DNA of 64,000 nucleotides, from NCBI GenBank assembly GCA_039707655.1, contig CM077676.1:190646936-190710935 (forward strand). The letters are read 5' to 3'. A program made the translations under genes and the position numbers. The DNA comes from Elymus sibiricus (lineage: Eukaryota > Streptophyta > Magnoliopsida > Poales > Poaceae). Shown one piece after another: positions 1 through 12,786 of this stretch; the first letter of the stretch is position 1; each line of letters begins with the position of its first letter. Under the pieces are notes generated by a model that was given only the letters and a program-made list of their open reading frames with translations, made no database searches and was not told the DNA's origin.

Positions 1-557
1 ATATATGTATATTCCACCAATGGGTTGTCGTCGATAGTTTTCTTAGAGATATGTTTTCCCATATTTTTGTCATTCCATGTACATAGTTGTGTACATCCTT
101 CAAGATTTGAATAAAATTACTTACAAAACAATAGGCCTGTACACATTTTTCCGAAGATAATGGCCTATATACTTCTTGGTTTTGCGGATACGAGATCTTT
201 AGAATCATGGGCTAATAACATTTTTTTCAACTCTAATAGCTCAAATCATGTTTGATGTACCTTGTGTACCAATCAATTGTACTTCCGTCTTGTTTCCCCA
301 TCGTTCTCTAATTATTTCAAGTTTAATTAGAGGGTTTAATTGTACAAGTTCATATTATTTTTAAATCATAACTTCTCAATGCAAAATATTTTGATACTTT
401 ATAAATGCACGACCTCATACAGATAGTTTGTACTAGTTTCAGTATGGGCAATATGGTAAGCAGGAGAGATCTTCATGCACGTGCTTCAAATTAATAGTAG
501 AGGACAATAGGAAAAGACTTGGTGATTATGTGGCCCCAATGTCCCACTATTATCGAT
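1..557 (+). repeat. Upstream half of miR2118 locus copy A (tandem duplicate of about 20,980-21,550)
   Basis: This stretch matches 20,980-21,550 almost end to end by eye, with substitutions and small indels; shared landmarks include TTCCATGTACATA, CTTCAAGATTTGAATA and GTGGCCCCA. In copy B the same sequence leads directly into miR2118 hairpins, so this is the upstream, presumably promoter, half of copy A, cut off at 557 by the retrotransposon. No protein-coding gene is seen. The duplicate probably continues left of the window. Confidence 0.8.
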
Positions 558-562
558 TGTAC

Positions 563-3500
563 TGTAACACCCCGATTTTTGGCCCTTTCTTTTTCTTTTG
601 GTTTTCTTTGGTTTTTGCTCTGGTTTTCTTTTTGGAGCAGTTTTGTGGACTTGAAACCTGGGAGTCATGATTTCTTCTTCTCCCAAGTGGTGCATCATCC
701 TTGAATCTTTCCCAAGATCATGGTATTTCTATTCTTGCCCAACCACAAATTCTTTTCTTGGGAATATTCCTTTTTCTATTAAAGGAATAACCCTGTCTGA
801 CCTAGGTTGTGAAGCAACCTATATTTCCGTCTTCCATAAAATTCCCAAATTATCCTCATAAATTCTTTGGATCATATATTCCCCAAATATGTCCAAACTC
901 TTTCTTGCCTAGTTCAAAAATAATTCAGAAATATTCATTTTGCATTCTGTTCAGAATGGCACTTTGTGAAGAAAGTGCTATTTATCTTTTCTTGTTTGTC
1001 TTCAAAAAATTTGGCCACTCTTTTCTATCCAAATAATTGCCTCATGCCAAAATTCAGCTTCATTTGCCCAGTGAGTTTTCCTCAGCAAATTTCCAAAGTT
1101 TCTGTCCAAAGAGAAGCTTTGTGAAGGAAGTACTCGCTAGGCTATTCTAAATGAGTTGAAATCTTGGCAGATCATCCATATGATCAAATCATTACTCTCC
1201 ACCAAATTTCATCTCCATCCAACAATCTATGTGAGCACACCATCCAGTCTTTGTTTCTGGTTATAATTTCAGTTTGTGAAGCAACTATATTTTTTTATTT
1301 CTTCATAAATTCTGAAATTAATCCAGGACCAAAATATCCCTATATCCTTTGAGCATGCCAAGATTCACATCATTTTGCCAAGCCATTTTCTTCACAAAAT
1401 TCCCCCAAGTTTCTGTCTAGTATGAATCATTGTGAAGGAAGTACCATTTATACTTATTCAAATGGTATGGAATTTTGCCAGTATCTTCATATGACAAAAT
1501 CATTATCCTCCACCAAGTTTCAGACCAATCCAACACTCTATGTGAGTGCAACTTCCTGGTCTATTTTCTGGACCAGATTTGCAGTTGTGAAGCAACTACC
1601 CACATTTCTTGTCCAAATGGCTTCATATTTCACAGGATGGTTGTCCTTCCTACCCTAAACCTTTGTGACATCTTGTTTATCTCATTCATCAACTCCCTTG
1701 ACCACAACATCCAGTCTAATCCTGCAGCAACAATGTTCAGTTGATGTTACACTTCATACCAGAGACCCTTTAATCGAACAAAAGCTGCAAAGGGGTCACT
1801 GGATGAAAGGACTAAACGTTGGACAACTTTTCCCAAGCCCTCGTACCTTCTCCTCTCCTTGCCACACGGTGACCGTGCTGCGGGCACACCTGTGCGCATG
1901 CTCTGCGTGCTGTGGACGCGCTCTACGCATCGTCTAGCGTCGGGCTTCGCCTTCTCGGTCGCGTTCGCGCGTCCGCTGGTGCCGTTCTCCCTCTCCGCCG
2001 TCCACCTGGCCGTCTGGCCCCCGCTCCCCCTGCTTCTTCCCTCTCCTCGCGCCACGGTGGCCCCTGCCATCGCCGCATGCGCGCGCACAGTGTCGCTTCG
2101 GTGGCCGACCGCCTCTGTTCCCGCGTCGCCTTGCCTCGCGTCCTTAGCGCCGCCCCAATGCATCACTGCACCCCCACTCTCCCTCTCCCGTCGCCTCAAC
2201 CGCCCGCGCATGCCTCACCCTCGCCAAGAGCATCTCCCCCTCGCCCATGCCGGCTTCCGGCTCGGGCATCTTTGCCCTGGCTATTTAAGCCGTCCCCCTC
2301 CGAAGCTCCCCTCACCACTCAACCTCTCCCTCTCTCAATCGTCGCCCGGCGCCACCCAACCGAGCCCAGGGGCTCATCTTGTTCCTCTCTAGCCGGAGCT
2401 CCGCCGCTTGGCCTCCACCTCAGCCAGCCCCCTCCAGTGCCTCTCCTCCCGTTACAGTACCACCATCGAGCTCCTAGAATCCCTACGACCCTCCCCAGCC
2501 TCAATCCCGAGCCAATGGTCATCGGAATCGTCGACCTCGCCGGCACCCGAAGCTTGCAGCCACCGGAGACGAAGACGCCGACGCTGTCCGGCGGTCTCCC
2601 GAGGAGGCACGAGTACGAGCAGCTTCGCCTCAGTCTGCCCGATCCATCCCCGCCGTCACCCAGCATCGCCGTGGCCTCCTCACCGCCGTTCCATCGCCGG
2701 TGAGCCGCGGTCCTCTGCTTCCCTCTCTCTGTCTCTTTAAAACCTGCAAGCCGGTCTCACCAGTCAGCCACTCAGGCGCCCTCCGAACCGTTTTCAAGTG
2801 AAAGCATATTCCAGGAATACGCCTTCGACGTCAGCCCCTCTGGAATTTCCAGAAATTCATTTTAAATCCAGATTTGACCACAACTTTGACCAGGAATATC
2901 TCCTAAACTACAAGTCCAAATGAACTGATTCTTTTTGCATTATTTTTCTTTTGATCTCCTTTATTTTCTGGTGGAGTTTGGTATTTTTCTCCTCTGTCTA
3001 GAATTTCTAGACAGGGGAATTTACTTTATGTGCATTTTACAAATGCTTTTCAAAATATATTTTTCCAGAGTGTTTGGGTGCTGGGTGAAGACCAGGAGTA
3101 CTTTCCTCATTCCCTTGGAGAAAGGCAAGCCACACCCTCCATTTGCATGATTGCAATGCAATGTCATGGTTTATTTGAATAAATTTGCTTAATATTGCTT
3201 TATTTAGAAAGGATTTATTCATGGCATTATTTTGGGATAATATGTGATTTTGCTACTGCCATGATGATGCTTGGATTCTTTAAGTTTAATGCTTTGCAAG
3301 TTTGAGGTTGACATGTTGCCATTGGATTACTAGGAATAATTATTATTATTTCATCATAATCATATTGGATATTAAGCATTGGAGTATTATTGGATTTGAT
3401 GCTATCATATTGATCTATGGTTAACAATCTTGATATTGTTTTTGGATCAGTAGGATCATTTGCTATGGATTCATCATGATCATATTTGATATTTTACCTG

Positions 3501-4860
3501 CGGAGTTAATAATAATAATTTGGATATATTATTCTTTGGATTATGGGATGGATATTGTTATAACCTGGATTACAGGTTGATATATGGTATTGGAGTAACA
3601 CTTATCACAGATATATCTTGGGGGCAAATTCCGTCATTTCGTTGATCAGGTGCCACCGAATCGAGCTCGCCAGTGCAGCCACACTTGTCTGGATGGGGAG
3701 GCCCTAATTCGGTCTATTGTCATGCCTCTCGCCGGTGCCTCCAACTAGGGAAGGCTATGTGTGCGCGCTGCCCTGGCCCGACAGGCGGCTATAACCTTGT
3801 GTGCCCAAGTTGTGTTGTACCCGGGTGTCCCCATTTGGGACGAGTTGTTTTGTTTCGCCACGAGGTGGCAGGATGTCACAAGTTGACATCAGGGCCACCC
3901 ATGACATAGCCCAAAGGGGAGTTTGTCGGAGTGGCCGGGAGAGTGTCATGCAATAGATTGGTTTTGTCGGAATGTCATTGGTCCACCCGAATGGGAGCAC
4001 GAGGCCATGAGTTCCGTGGTGTGGGTACAGTGTACTAACCTCTACAGAGTGTATAATCTATCGATAGCCGCATCCTCGGTTATGGACACAGTTTGTTGTA
4101 GGTCACACCATTCGATCAACACTCACGATGACGGAATGACTTGTTTTAATGACTTATATTTATGTGAGCAGTAACAGTTTGGCAGGGTGCCGATGATGAT
4201 GTTAGGATGATCTTGAGGATGATCATTCAGTTTGTGAGGTGATCATGCGGTGATCACGAGGATGTATTGATCACAAGGTGATCGAGATGATATATTGCTT
4301 GGCCGGATAGCCAAGAGTGAGATGGTTCTTGTGGCCTAAGATGTTGGTTTATCAGTAATTCGAGTATTACCATATCTTGATTAATTTTTACTTCCACATC
4401 ATAGTAGTTGTTAATAAGTTAACTTGTTAATGCTGTGTTGTTGTTTTGCCTTGATGCTTTTGGTTGTTGTGAGCTTGCGAGTACATTCAAAGTACTCACC
4501 TGGCGTGTCATGCCAGATTGCAGGTGATGCCATGATTGATTGCTTGTCGAGCATTCCGATCGTGCGAGCTAGACCGTGTCCCAGCCAGAGTCCCTACGGA
4601 CTGGAGTTCATCACCGTCGTCGTTGTTCCGCTGCTAGAAGTTATTCCGCTGCTTAGAGTTGTTCCACTGCTAGCATAGAGCTACCTTAGCAGGCATAGTG
4701 TCGCCGTGCCGTTGTAATCTTTGTAATAGCAGACCCTTGTACCCTTATCTTTTGTAATGAGAGCTGATTTGTTCTATGCCAAGCAGTGCCGTATTCCAGA
4801 AGACTTGATCTCTAGGCTAGAATACGGGGCGTTTCGGTCCCTCTGAGCCGGGGTGCCACA
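563..4860 (+). repeat. 5' LTR of the long-LTR element
   Basis: 4,298 bp, TG...CA ends. It consists of an AT-rich first part (563-1,740), a GC-rich block (1,750-2,740) holding a TATA-like CTATTTAAG, and a long downstream part with the conserved LTR tail (3,640-4,860). It aligns with 14,799-19,041 apart from scattered substitutions and a few indels; about 30-50 bases near 4,325-4,376 are missing from the 3' copy. Reading frames inside it are not considered genes. Confidence 0.95.
2281..2289 (+). promoter_or_regulatory. TATA-like box of the 5' LTR promoter
   Basis: CTATTTAAG at the downstream edge of a GC-rich block, with CTCACCACTCAACC-type sequence a little over 30 bp further on, looks like a core promoter that would set the U3/R border. 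The equivalent site in the 3' LTR (16,508-16,516) reads CTATTGAAG. The role is inferred from position and sequence only. Confidence 0.5.
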
Positions 4861-4865
4861 ACTGT

Positions 4866-4880
4866 TGGTATCAGAGCAGG
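4866..4880 (+). other. Primer binding site (tRNA-Met type)
   Basis: TGGTATCAGAGCAGG begins 5 bases after the LTR terminus and matches the usual TGGTATCAGAGC primer site complementary to the 3' end of initiator tRNA-Met. It fixes the left LTR boundary and the orientation of the element. Confidence 0.9.
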
Positions 4881-5141
4881 TCTGGCTGTAGGACGCCCTA
4901 GTCAGCGCGAGCGGTAGAAATCGGTAGTATAGAATCTATCCTGTTTGCTGCATTTGGTTGCTGGATTTGTTTGTTGCATAGCATGCATGTCGACTTATTA
5001 TTTCGTCACTAACGATTTTATCTAGTGAGTGTAGCTGGCATCGGTTTCGATTCACTACGATCCAGCCCCTGCATCCCTCCAGTGTCCTTTTTACTTGCTC
5101 GTCGGTGTTGAGCGTCACCTCTGTCCCAGCAGAGTGATGCT

Positions 5142-5504
5142 ATGGCACCAAGTGTTCCTGGCATCGTTTGCAGGAATGGTGCCCAGGTATCACGCCAGTA
5201 TCATTTGTTCAGCAACACCTATCATTTCGGTGGTAGACATGCTTCTATCCTGGATCGTGCCTTTCATCTTGTCGCTTTCGCAACCCTTACTGATCTTCGT
5301 TATCAGGAAAGGGCAATGCCAGCAGACCCAGCTTTCCACCGCTATCCTATCCTCTCACCTATTCCGTGGACGAGTACGGGTCCCTTCCGTCCACTTGATG
5401 ATGATATAGCCATGACATTCGTGTCCTGCTACATGATCACTGAGTACGTCCTCACCTCCAGGCTAGTCAAGGATGCTACCTTGCTAAGCCAGCACTTGGT
5501 GTAA
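5142..5504 (+). CDS. Small open frame of unknown function in the non-autonomous element
   Basis: A 120-residue frame begins ATG-GCA-CCA and ends TAA-free up to its stop after LLSQHLV. It lies just downstream of the PBS, where gag would normally begin. It contains the strings RYQERAMPAD and FRPLDDDIAMTFVSCY; similar short frames recur in Triticeae repeats as far as I recall, but I know no function. No zinc knuckle, protease or RT motif is present. It may be the degenerate start of a leader protein or gag-like remnant. The rest of the internal region (5,505-7,634) has no supported gene. Confidence 0.35.
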   Translation: MAPSVPGIVCRNGAQVSRQYHLFSNTYHFGGRHASILDRAFHLVAFATLTDLRYQERAMPADPAFHRYPILSPIPWTSTGPFRPLDDDIAMTFVSCYMITEYVLTSRLVKDATLLSQHLV

Positions 5505-6175
5505 CTATGTTTACACCGACCCTTCCACACATTGATTCATCTTCGTGCACACCGTCACCGCATGTTAGATCGTAGTACCGGAGTTCCCGCGAGATTTGTG
5601 TGCTTAAGTAGGCATGCATATTGTTGTGAATAGCAGTCATATGTGATGATGCTTGTGTGTCTGTTGTGTGCCTTTGTTTGGTTGAGTTGTTTCTTTTGCT
5701 TCTCTTGGGCCTTCGGTGTTACCTTATTTCCCCTTATGAAAGTTGCTCATCCACTGACACCGGACCCGAAGAAGCAATGGGGATCTCAATTATTTGGAAG
5801 CTCATCTAAACAGTATGGCATTCTCAGTTGACTGCATTGTATTGGGAATATAAATGGTAGCCTGGATTTATTATCAGCATCAAGTCTACATCAGTTGTGC
5901 AACTTTTAAAGCAGTACTGATCAAACCAGCAGGAAGACAAGTCAGGTGCAAGGTCAACGATATATTTTCCGTCATAGGTATGGATCATATATAAAGTTTC
6001 GAGTCAGCTATGAATGAAACTTGGAATCTGTTATACTTCGGAAGGAAGCCAGAATGTGCTATGTGTTCAATATTCAGCGAGGAAGACACTCAGGCAATTG
6101 TTCTCATACACGTAACCAAAAGCAAAAATATTATGGATATGTACATAGCATTTAGTCTGCAGATCACAGTATGAA

Positions 6176-6515
6176 GCTTCGGGTATAAGAAACTCAGTCA
6201 TTATCCACACGCTATCGGAAGAAGCTTATGATGCAAGGCTCCTTAATCTTCCTCTGTACGGCATATGGACAGCTTCCTGCCCAAGATACCCAGTCTTCCA
6301 CAGCAAGATACCTCGGTAAAAGCTTCCGGCATAAGGAAATGAATCTTCCTCAATACGCAACCAGAGGAGAAGCTTCTCAGGTACAGAACCCAGCCTTCTC
6401 CAGCACACTACCAAGGCAAAAGCTTTGAGCGTAAGATGTCCAGTCTTCTTCAGCAAGCTACTCGGATCGCTTCCAACATAAGATACCCAACCTTCTTCAG
6501 TACGGCACTACACAC
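6176..6515 (+). repeat. Tandem repeat, about 7 units of 47-50 bp
   Basis: Units begin GCTTCNGG/GCTTCC at 6176, 6224, 6272, 6322, 6372, 6422 and 6469, each carrying a variant of ATAAGATACCCAGTCTTC followed by CAGCA. The period is not a multiple of three and drifts between 47 and 50, so it is not a coding repeat. It lies in the non-coding internal region of the long-LTR element, where it may be structural or packaging-related; that role is speculation. Confidence 0.75.
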
Positions 6516-7639
6516 CGTCATCAGTATTGCTACAAGATATTACACAGTGAGTTGGCAGTATATGACAGTGCAACTCAAGAATTAGATTCGCAAAAAAAAA
6601 TTGTCAGAAGCACAAATCAGTCAAGACCCCTGCCTGCCTCAAGAAGCGAGTGTTCGGCTACATATATTTCCATATATATGGTGAGCATGCAGCCCAGGTC
6701 ATGCAAGTCACTCTTACGAGGATGCAATTATGTTCAAACGGATCTACTGAAGGAAGTTAAGAATCAAACAACCCCATGAGTTATGCCAAAGGAAGATAAG
6801 CAGATATACATCTCAGGTGATGCAAGAATCAACAAGTTGTGAAACAGACAATCTTGGAACAACAGTCTTGACAGTGGCTACCAAAGTCAGTTTTCCCGCA
6901 CTCGACAAAGTGACCTCATTCACCCGTGTCACTATGGTCAGCCAAAACAACGAGCTCTGTACAACTATATGCCCAGTGTACATGTCACATGTATGAGGGG
7001 CCATATCGGGAACAAGAACAAGGTATGACACTGGATTATTACACCAACATCTATGGTCGCAAGAAGGATCAAGGACATATGTGGCCAAGCTATTTCAGTA
7101 AGGGATCCCGACAAAGAAAATCATGATAATCAAGGAGTAAAGCTGGCAACAAAGGTATGAAGATTCTTGCCCGACCGTCATGGTCCAAGTACCCAAGTCA
7201 GCTTGAGACCATGATTCCATATGGACCAACATGGACAGACACTCAGAGGCCTACCTTATTCCATAAGGGCCTCATGTCCAGCTAGCCCATTTGACCAACT
7301 GTACATGCTCAGAATGGTCAGTGTGGAATATCTGAGTCTATCCTGTCAGATCCAAGATTCCTTTGCCACCTCAGCAGTTTGACTTCAGCGACTGTGTTAA
7401 AGCATCTCACAGCCTATTACCACAGGTGGATGTACGGACAGCATGGGTAAGCCAAAAGCCGAACAACCAGCCTAGATAATGTGTTCTCACTTGTGGAAAT
7501 AAGTGCACGAAAATTCAGCCATGAAAAGTATCTTCCCGCCAGAACAACTGTCAGTCTAGTCTCAAGATGCTACGGTTTGAGGCATGTTACAACTATAAGG
7601 CCGTACCCCTTTATACTGCTCACAACAGGAGACAGTCAA

Positions 7640-9202
7640 TGATACGTCTCCAATGTATCTATAATTTTTGATTGTTCCATGCTGTTATATTATCAATGTT
7701 GGATGTTTTTATAATAATTTACAGCAATTATATATCATTTTTGGAGACTAACCTATTAACCTAGTGCCCAGTGCCAGTTGCTGTTTTCTGCCCTCTTTTT
7801 GTTTTACAGAAAATCAATACCAAACGAAGTCCAAATGCCACGAAACTTTTTGGAAATTTTTTATTGGACAAGATAAACACTAGAAGCTTCGGGAGAGGGC
7901 CATAAGAAGAAGGAGTGGGCCACGAGGCAGCAGGGCGCGCCCCAGGGGGAGTGGCGCGCCCTGGTACCTCGTGGGGCCCACCCAACTCCGTTTGACCTAA
8001 TTCTTCCACTATAAATTCAGAAAAAATCAGAAACCCTCAGGGGAGTCCACGAAATACTTTTTCCGCCGCCGCAAGTTTCTGTTCCAGAGAGAACCCATCT
8101 GGAGGCCTTCTCCGGTACTCCGCCGGAGGGGGAATCGATCATGGAGGGGTTCTACATCAACCTTGCTGCCCTTCCGATGATGCGTGATTAGTTTACCACA
8201 GACCTTCGGGTCCATAGGCAGTATCTAGATGGCTTCTTCTCTCTTTTTGATCTTCAATACAATGTTCTCCTCGATGTTCTTGGAGTTGTATCCGATGTAA
8301 TCACTTTTTGCGGTGTGTTTGTTGGGATCCGATGAATTGTGAGTTTATGATCAGATTATCCATGAAATTATTTGAGTCTTTGATGCACTCTTTTATGCAT
8401 GATTATTATAGCCTCGTATTTCTTCTCTGATCTATTGATTTGGTTTGGCCAACTAGATTGATTTATCTTGCCATGGGAAGAGGTGCTTTGTAGTGGGTTC
8501 GATCTTGCGGTGCTCAATCCCAGTGACAGAAAGGGACATGACACATATGTATCGTTGCTACTAAGGGTAAAAAGATGGGGTTTATTCATACGTGAGTTTA
8601 TCTTGTCTACATCATGTCATCGTTCTTAAGGCATTACTCCGTTCTTATGGACTTAATACACTAGATGCAAGCTGGATAGCGGTCGATGTGTGGAGTAATA
8701 GTAGTAAATGCAGGCAGGAGTCGGTCTACTTATTTTGGACATGATGCCTATATACATGATCATTGCCTGGGATATCGTCATGATTATTTGCTTTTCTATC
8801 AATTGCCCAACAGTAATTTGTCTACCCAGCGTATGCTATTTTCTTGAGAGAAGCCTCTAGTGAAACCTATGGCCCCCGGGTCTATCTAAATCATATTACT
8901 AAAACCCTAAAAATATTGCTGCCATTTTCTTTTATTTATTTTATTTTGTATTTTTGTTTCAATCTATCTATCTATCACATACAATTTAATCTTGCAATTA
9001 ACCGCCGAGGGATTGACAACCCCTCGTTTGCGTTGGGTGCAAGGATTTGTTGTTTGTGTGCAGGTGCTGCTAACGAGGTGTTGCGTGATTCTCCTACTGG
9101 TTCGCTAACCTTGGTTTCATAACTAAGGGAAATACTTATCTCTATTGTGCCGCATCATCCCTTCCTCTTCGGGGATAATACCAACGCAACCTACAAGTAG
9201 CA
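7640..9202 (+). repeat. 5' LTR of the Athila-like element
   Basis: 1,563 bp, TGATACG...TAGCA. It holds the paired GGCGCGCC-rich stem at about 7,930-7,965 and the sequence TGGAGTAATAGTAGTAAATGCAGG typical of this LTR group. It matches 12,787-14,349 in length exactly. Confidence 0.95.
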
Positions 9203-9213
9203 GGAAGAATTTC

Positions 9214-9232
9214 TGGTGCCGTTGCCGGGGAG
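9214..9232 (+). other. Primer binding site, with a second copy at 9,273-9,290
   Basis: TGGTGCCGTTGCCGGGGAG lies 11 bases after the LTR end. A second, closer match to the tRNA-Asp primer consensus, TGGCGCCGTTGCCGGGGA, lies 59 bases further on. The copy next to the LTR carries a T where the family usually has C. Confidence 0.8.
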
Positions 9233-9511
9233 AAGTCACGTCAACACAGTCTCCCGTCAACTTGCCAATTTTTGGCGCCGTTGCCGGGGAGACATCATCA
9301 ACATCTATCAAGTACCTTTGCGCAAACTCTCATCTCCTTGCATTTACTTTATTTGCCATTTGCCTCTCGTTTTCATCTCCCCCACTTCTAAAACATTTTT
9401 ACAAAAATACAAAAATATTTTCTGTTTGCCTTTTTGTTCATTTGCTATCTTTGCTTGTGTGCCATGTGTCTTCTATTTGCTTACATCTTCGCTTGCTAAA
9501 AATCTATTGAT

Positions 9512-10285
9512 ATGGATACTCATCCACTTGCTAATCTTTTCAAAAGATCCAATTATAATGAACCAATTGCTAGTGATTTGAGTGCTCTTGATTTTCTCTA
9601 TGAAGTTTTGCTTGAAAATCATGAATCTGAAAATTGTGATGAAGTGCTAAAAGAAGAAATTTATAAAGTGATTCAAGATAGCTCCTTGATTGAAAAGCAT
9701 GATTGCAATGATGTTACTATAAATTCTATTAATGTGAATTGTGCTAATAATATGCAAAACTACAAGCTTGGGGATGATGATTTTGTTATGTCCACTACTT
9801 ATTGCAATGATCATGATTGGTGTGATAATGCTTCTTATGATATTGAAAATTTATTTAAACCTCATGATGAATATGTTATTGATAATAATGTTTGCAATAA
9901 TTTTGAAAGTGGGTTTGGAAGAGCATCAACTTTAGGTAATAATAATCCCACTATTGTGGAAGACTATAAGAATTTTATGCATGTGGATCATGGAGAGAAA
10001 ATTTTATATGATAGCTATATTGTTGAATTTGATTATGATCCTACATGTAATTATTATGAGAGAGGAAAATATGTTTGTAGAAATTTTCATGTTACTAAAT
10101 TACCTCTCGTTATGTTGAGATTGTCAATGTTTTACTCCTCTCCTTTGCATATGCTAGATATTTCTCGTCTTGATAATTTGTTTGCATATAAAATTCCTAT
10201 GCATAGGAAGTATGTTAGACTTAAATATGTTTTTCACATGCTACAAGATGCTCTCTTTGTGTTTCAATTATTATCTTTCATGTGA
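9512..10285 (+). CDS. 257-residue frame of the non-autonomous Athila-like element (function unknown)
   Basis: The frame begins MDTHPLANLFKRSNYNEP and ends ALFVFQLLSFM. It is acidic and rich in Asn and Asp in its first two thirds; the C-terminal third has YDPTCNYYERGKYVCRNFHVTKLPLVMLR split by basic and hydrophobic stretches. I recognise this as the frame that recurs in non-autonomous Athila-type elements of wheat, but it has no known activity and no gag, CCHC, protease or RT motifs. It sits where gag would start, about 220 bp after the second PBS. Because both LTRs are similar and the frame has no stops, it may still be translated, but nothing here proves it. Confidence 0.6.
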   Translation: MDTHPLANLFKRSNYNEPIASDLSALDFLYEVLLENHESENCDEVLKEEIYKVIQDSSLIEKHDCNDVTINSINVNCANNMQNYKLGDDDFVMSTTYCNDHDWCDNASYDIENLFKPHDEYVIDNNVCNNFESGFGRASTLGNNNPTIVEDYKNFMHVDHGEKILYDSYIVEFDYDPTCNYYERGKYVCRNFHVTKLPLVMLRLSMFYSSPLHMLDISRLDNLFAYKIPMHRKYVRLKYVFHMLQDALFVFQLLSFM

Positions 10286-12786
10286 GCATCATTGAAATCT
10301 CACGCCTATCTTAATGGCTATAAAGAAAGAGCTTGTTGGGAGACAACCCAATGAATAAAATAAGTTCTTGTGTGTTTTCACTGTAATGCTACTGGTATGA
10401 TTGTGTTTTTGTGTTTTTAATTAGTGTTTGTGCCAAGTAAAGCCTTTAGGATGATTTGGAAGATAATATAATTGATGCTGTTTGGAAAACAGAAAGTTTT
10501 GCGTCCAGTGCCCGAATTTTGCTTCTGTACTGGAGCGTCAAAAAAATCTGAAATTTTTACAAAGTATTGGTATATGAATTTCCCACGTTTTTTTAATTTT
10601 TCAGAATTTTTTAAGTTACATAAGTATGGCTTTCAAATAGATTGCTACAGACTGTTCTGTTTTTGGCAGATTCTGTTTTTGATGCACTACTTGCTTGTTT
10701 TGATGAATCTATGGATTGTATCGGGGGGTATAAGCCATGGTGAAGTTAGAGTACAGTAGGTGTAATGCAAAAATAAAATATGAATGGGTTTGCAACAGTA
10801 CTTAAAGTAGTGATTTATTTTGTTATACTAACGGATCTCACGAAGGTTTTGTTGAGTTTTGTGTGATTGAAGTTTTCAAGTTTTGGGTGAGATCATGATG
10901 GATGAAGGAATAAGGAGGAGCACAAGCCTAAGCTTGGGGATGCCCGAGGCACCCCAAGGTAATATTCAAGGAAGACCCATGCGTCTAAGCATGGGGATGC
11001 CCCGGAAGGCATCCCCTCTTTCTTCTACCAACCATCGGTAATTTTACTTGGAGCTATATTTTTATTCGTCACATGATATGAGTTTTCCTTGGAGCGTCTT
11101 GTATTATATGAGTCTTTGCTTTGTTTGCTTTTTAGTTTGTCACAATCATCTTTGCTGAACACACATATCTTGAGAGAGCCACACGTTTATCATCATTTGT
11201 TAGAATACTCTATGTGCTTCACTTAAATTTTTTTGAGCTAGGCAGTTGCTCTAGTGCTTCACTTAAATCTTTTTGAGCACGGTGGTGGCTATATTTTGAA
11301 GAAATAAACTCTCATGCTTCACTTATATTATTTTGAGAGTTGATTAAAATTTTGAAGAAATGAATTCTCATGCTTCACTTATATTATTTTGAGAATTGAT
11401 AAGATTGAAATTTTGAAAAAATATTTGCACTCTCATGCTTCATTTAAATCTTTTTGAGAGTTGATGATAGTAACGGTAATTTGCACAAGATATGAAGTTG
11501 GTCCCAAAGTGATGAATATTCAAGAGGGATATAAATAAAAACTTTCATATAGATCATTGGATATGATAAGTGTGATTCCTTGCAATAGTTTTGCGATATG
11601 GAAATGATAATATGTGAGTCATGTTAGTGAGTAATTGTGATTTAGTAAAAATATTAGTGTTAAGGTTTGTGATTCCCTATGCATGCACGTTAAGTCAATA
11701 GTTATGCAATGAAATTATATCCTACTTATGGTGCATTATTCGGTGTTAGTTGTGTTCAATGCATGTTTATGACCGTTTTCATTTTTTGGTTGGTTGCTTC
11801 TCAATCTTTTGCTAGCCTTCATTTGTACTAAGCGGAAATACTGCTTGTGCATCCAAACTCCTTAAACCCAAGTTGTGCCAAATGAGTCCACTATATCTAC
11901 CTATATGCAGTATTTCAATGCCGTTCCAAGTAAATTTGCGTGTGCCAACTCTAATTTTCAAAATAATTTTTCCGTTTTGTGTGCCCGTACCGCTCATGAA
12001 GCGGCAGGGGGTGGCCATTATTTTCCATGCTAGGTGTGTTATTCTCACGATGAGTGTTTATTCACTTATCATTGCACGAGAGAATGGTTGGTAATAGGGA
12101 TGCCCAGTCCCACATGAAATCAAATTAATAACAACAAAATTCCTTGGAAAGTGTTGGTATGGAGGGCACCCGTGGATACGGCTAGCCATGGCTTGTGAAA
12201 GAATGGTGGAAAGGAAATAAACTTTACTTTCTGTTTGGGAACCACCTATGATGTGTTCAGCATGGAAAATATTGGGAATTCTCGGTCATTTTCGTTGACA
12301 GGAAAAGCATGCCTCTCAAAATATTTTTATCTCTTTAATTTCAGCTTTGAGCTCTGGCACATTTGACAAATCTCTGCTTCCCTCTGTGAAGGGCCTATCT
12401 ATTTACTTTTATGCAATTTTTATTTTTTGAGTCTCCATCTTCTCTTACAAAAGCACCAACTAGAGAGCACTATTGTCATACTTCTGCATTGGATGTAGCT
12501 AATATTTGAGTGTGTTTCATGAATGGATCAATGATTGAGCATAATGGGCTAGGGATAACTTTCTTTAGCGTTGATATTTTGAAAGACATGGTTGCTTGTT
12601 AGCATGCTTGAGTATTTATATGTTCATGTCAAATTATAGACTATTGCTTTGAATCATTCAAGTCCAATGTCCATGCTACAAAAGAAAATAATATGTGATG
12701 AATATGATAGGCAACATTCCACATCAAAAAATCTGTTTTTATCATTTACCTACTCGAGGACGAGCAGGAATTAAGCTTGGGGATGC
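10286..12786 (+). other. Non-coding 3' half of the Athila-like element, ending in its polypurine tract
   Basis: No pol is present. The stretch contains GGGGATGCCCC/GGCATCCCC inverted pairs at 10,930-11,020 and a degenerate tandem repeat at 11,213-11,468. It ends with CTCGAGGACGAGCAGG then AATTAAGCTTGGGGATGC (12,769-12,786), the polypurine tract immediately before the 3' LTR. Confidence 0.8.
11213..11468 (+). repeat. Degenerate tandem repeat, about 5 units of 50-65 bp
   Basis: Each unit contains a version of CTCTCATGCTTCACTTATATT then TTTTGAGAGTTGAT. Within a unit, CTCTCA and TGAGAG can pair, so each unit is a small imperfect hairpin. It lies in the non-coding 3' region of the Athila-like element. 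Confidence 0.65.
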
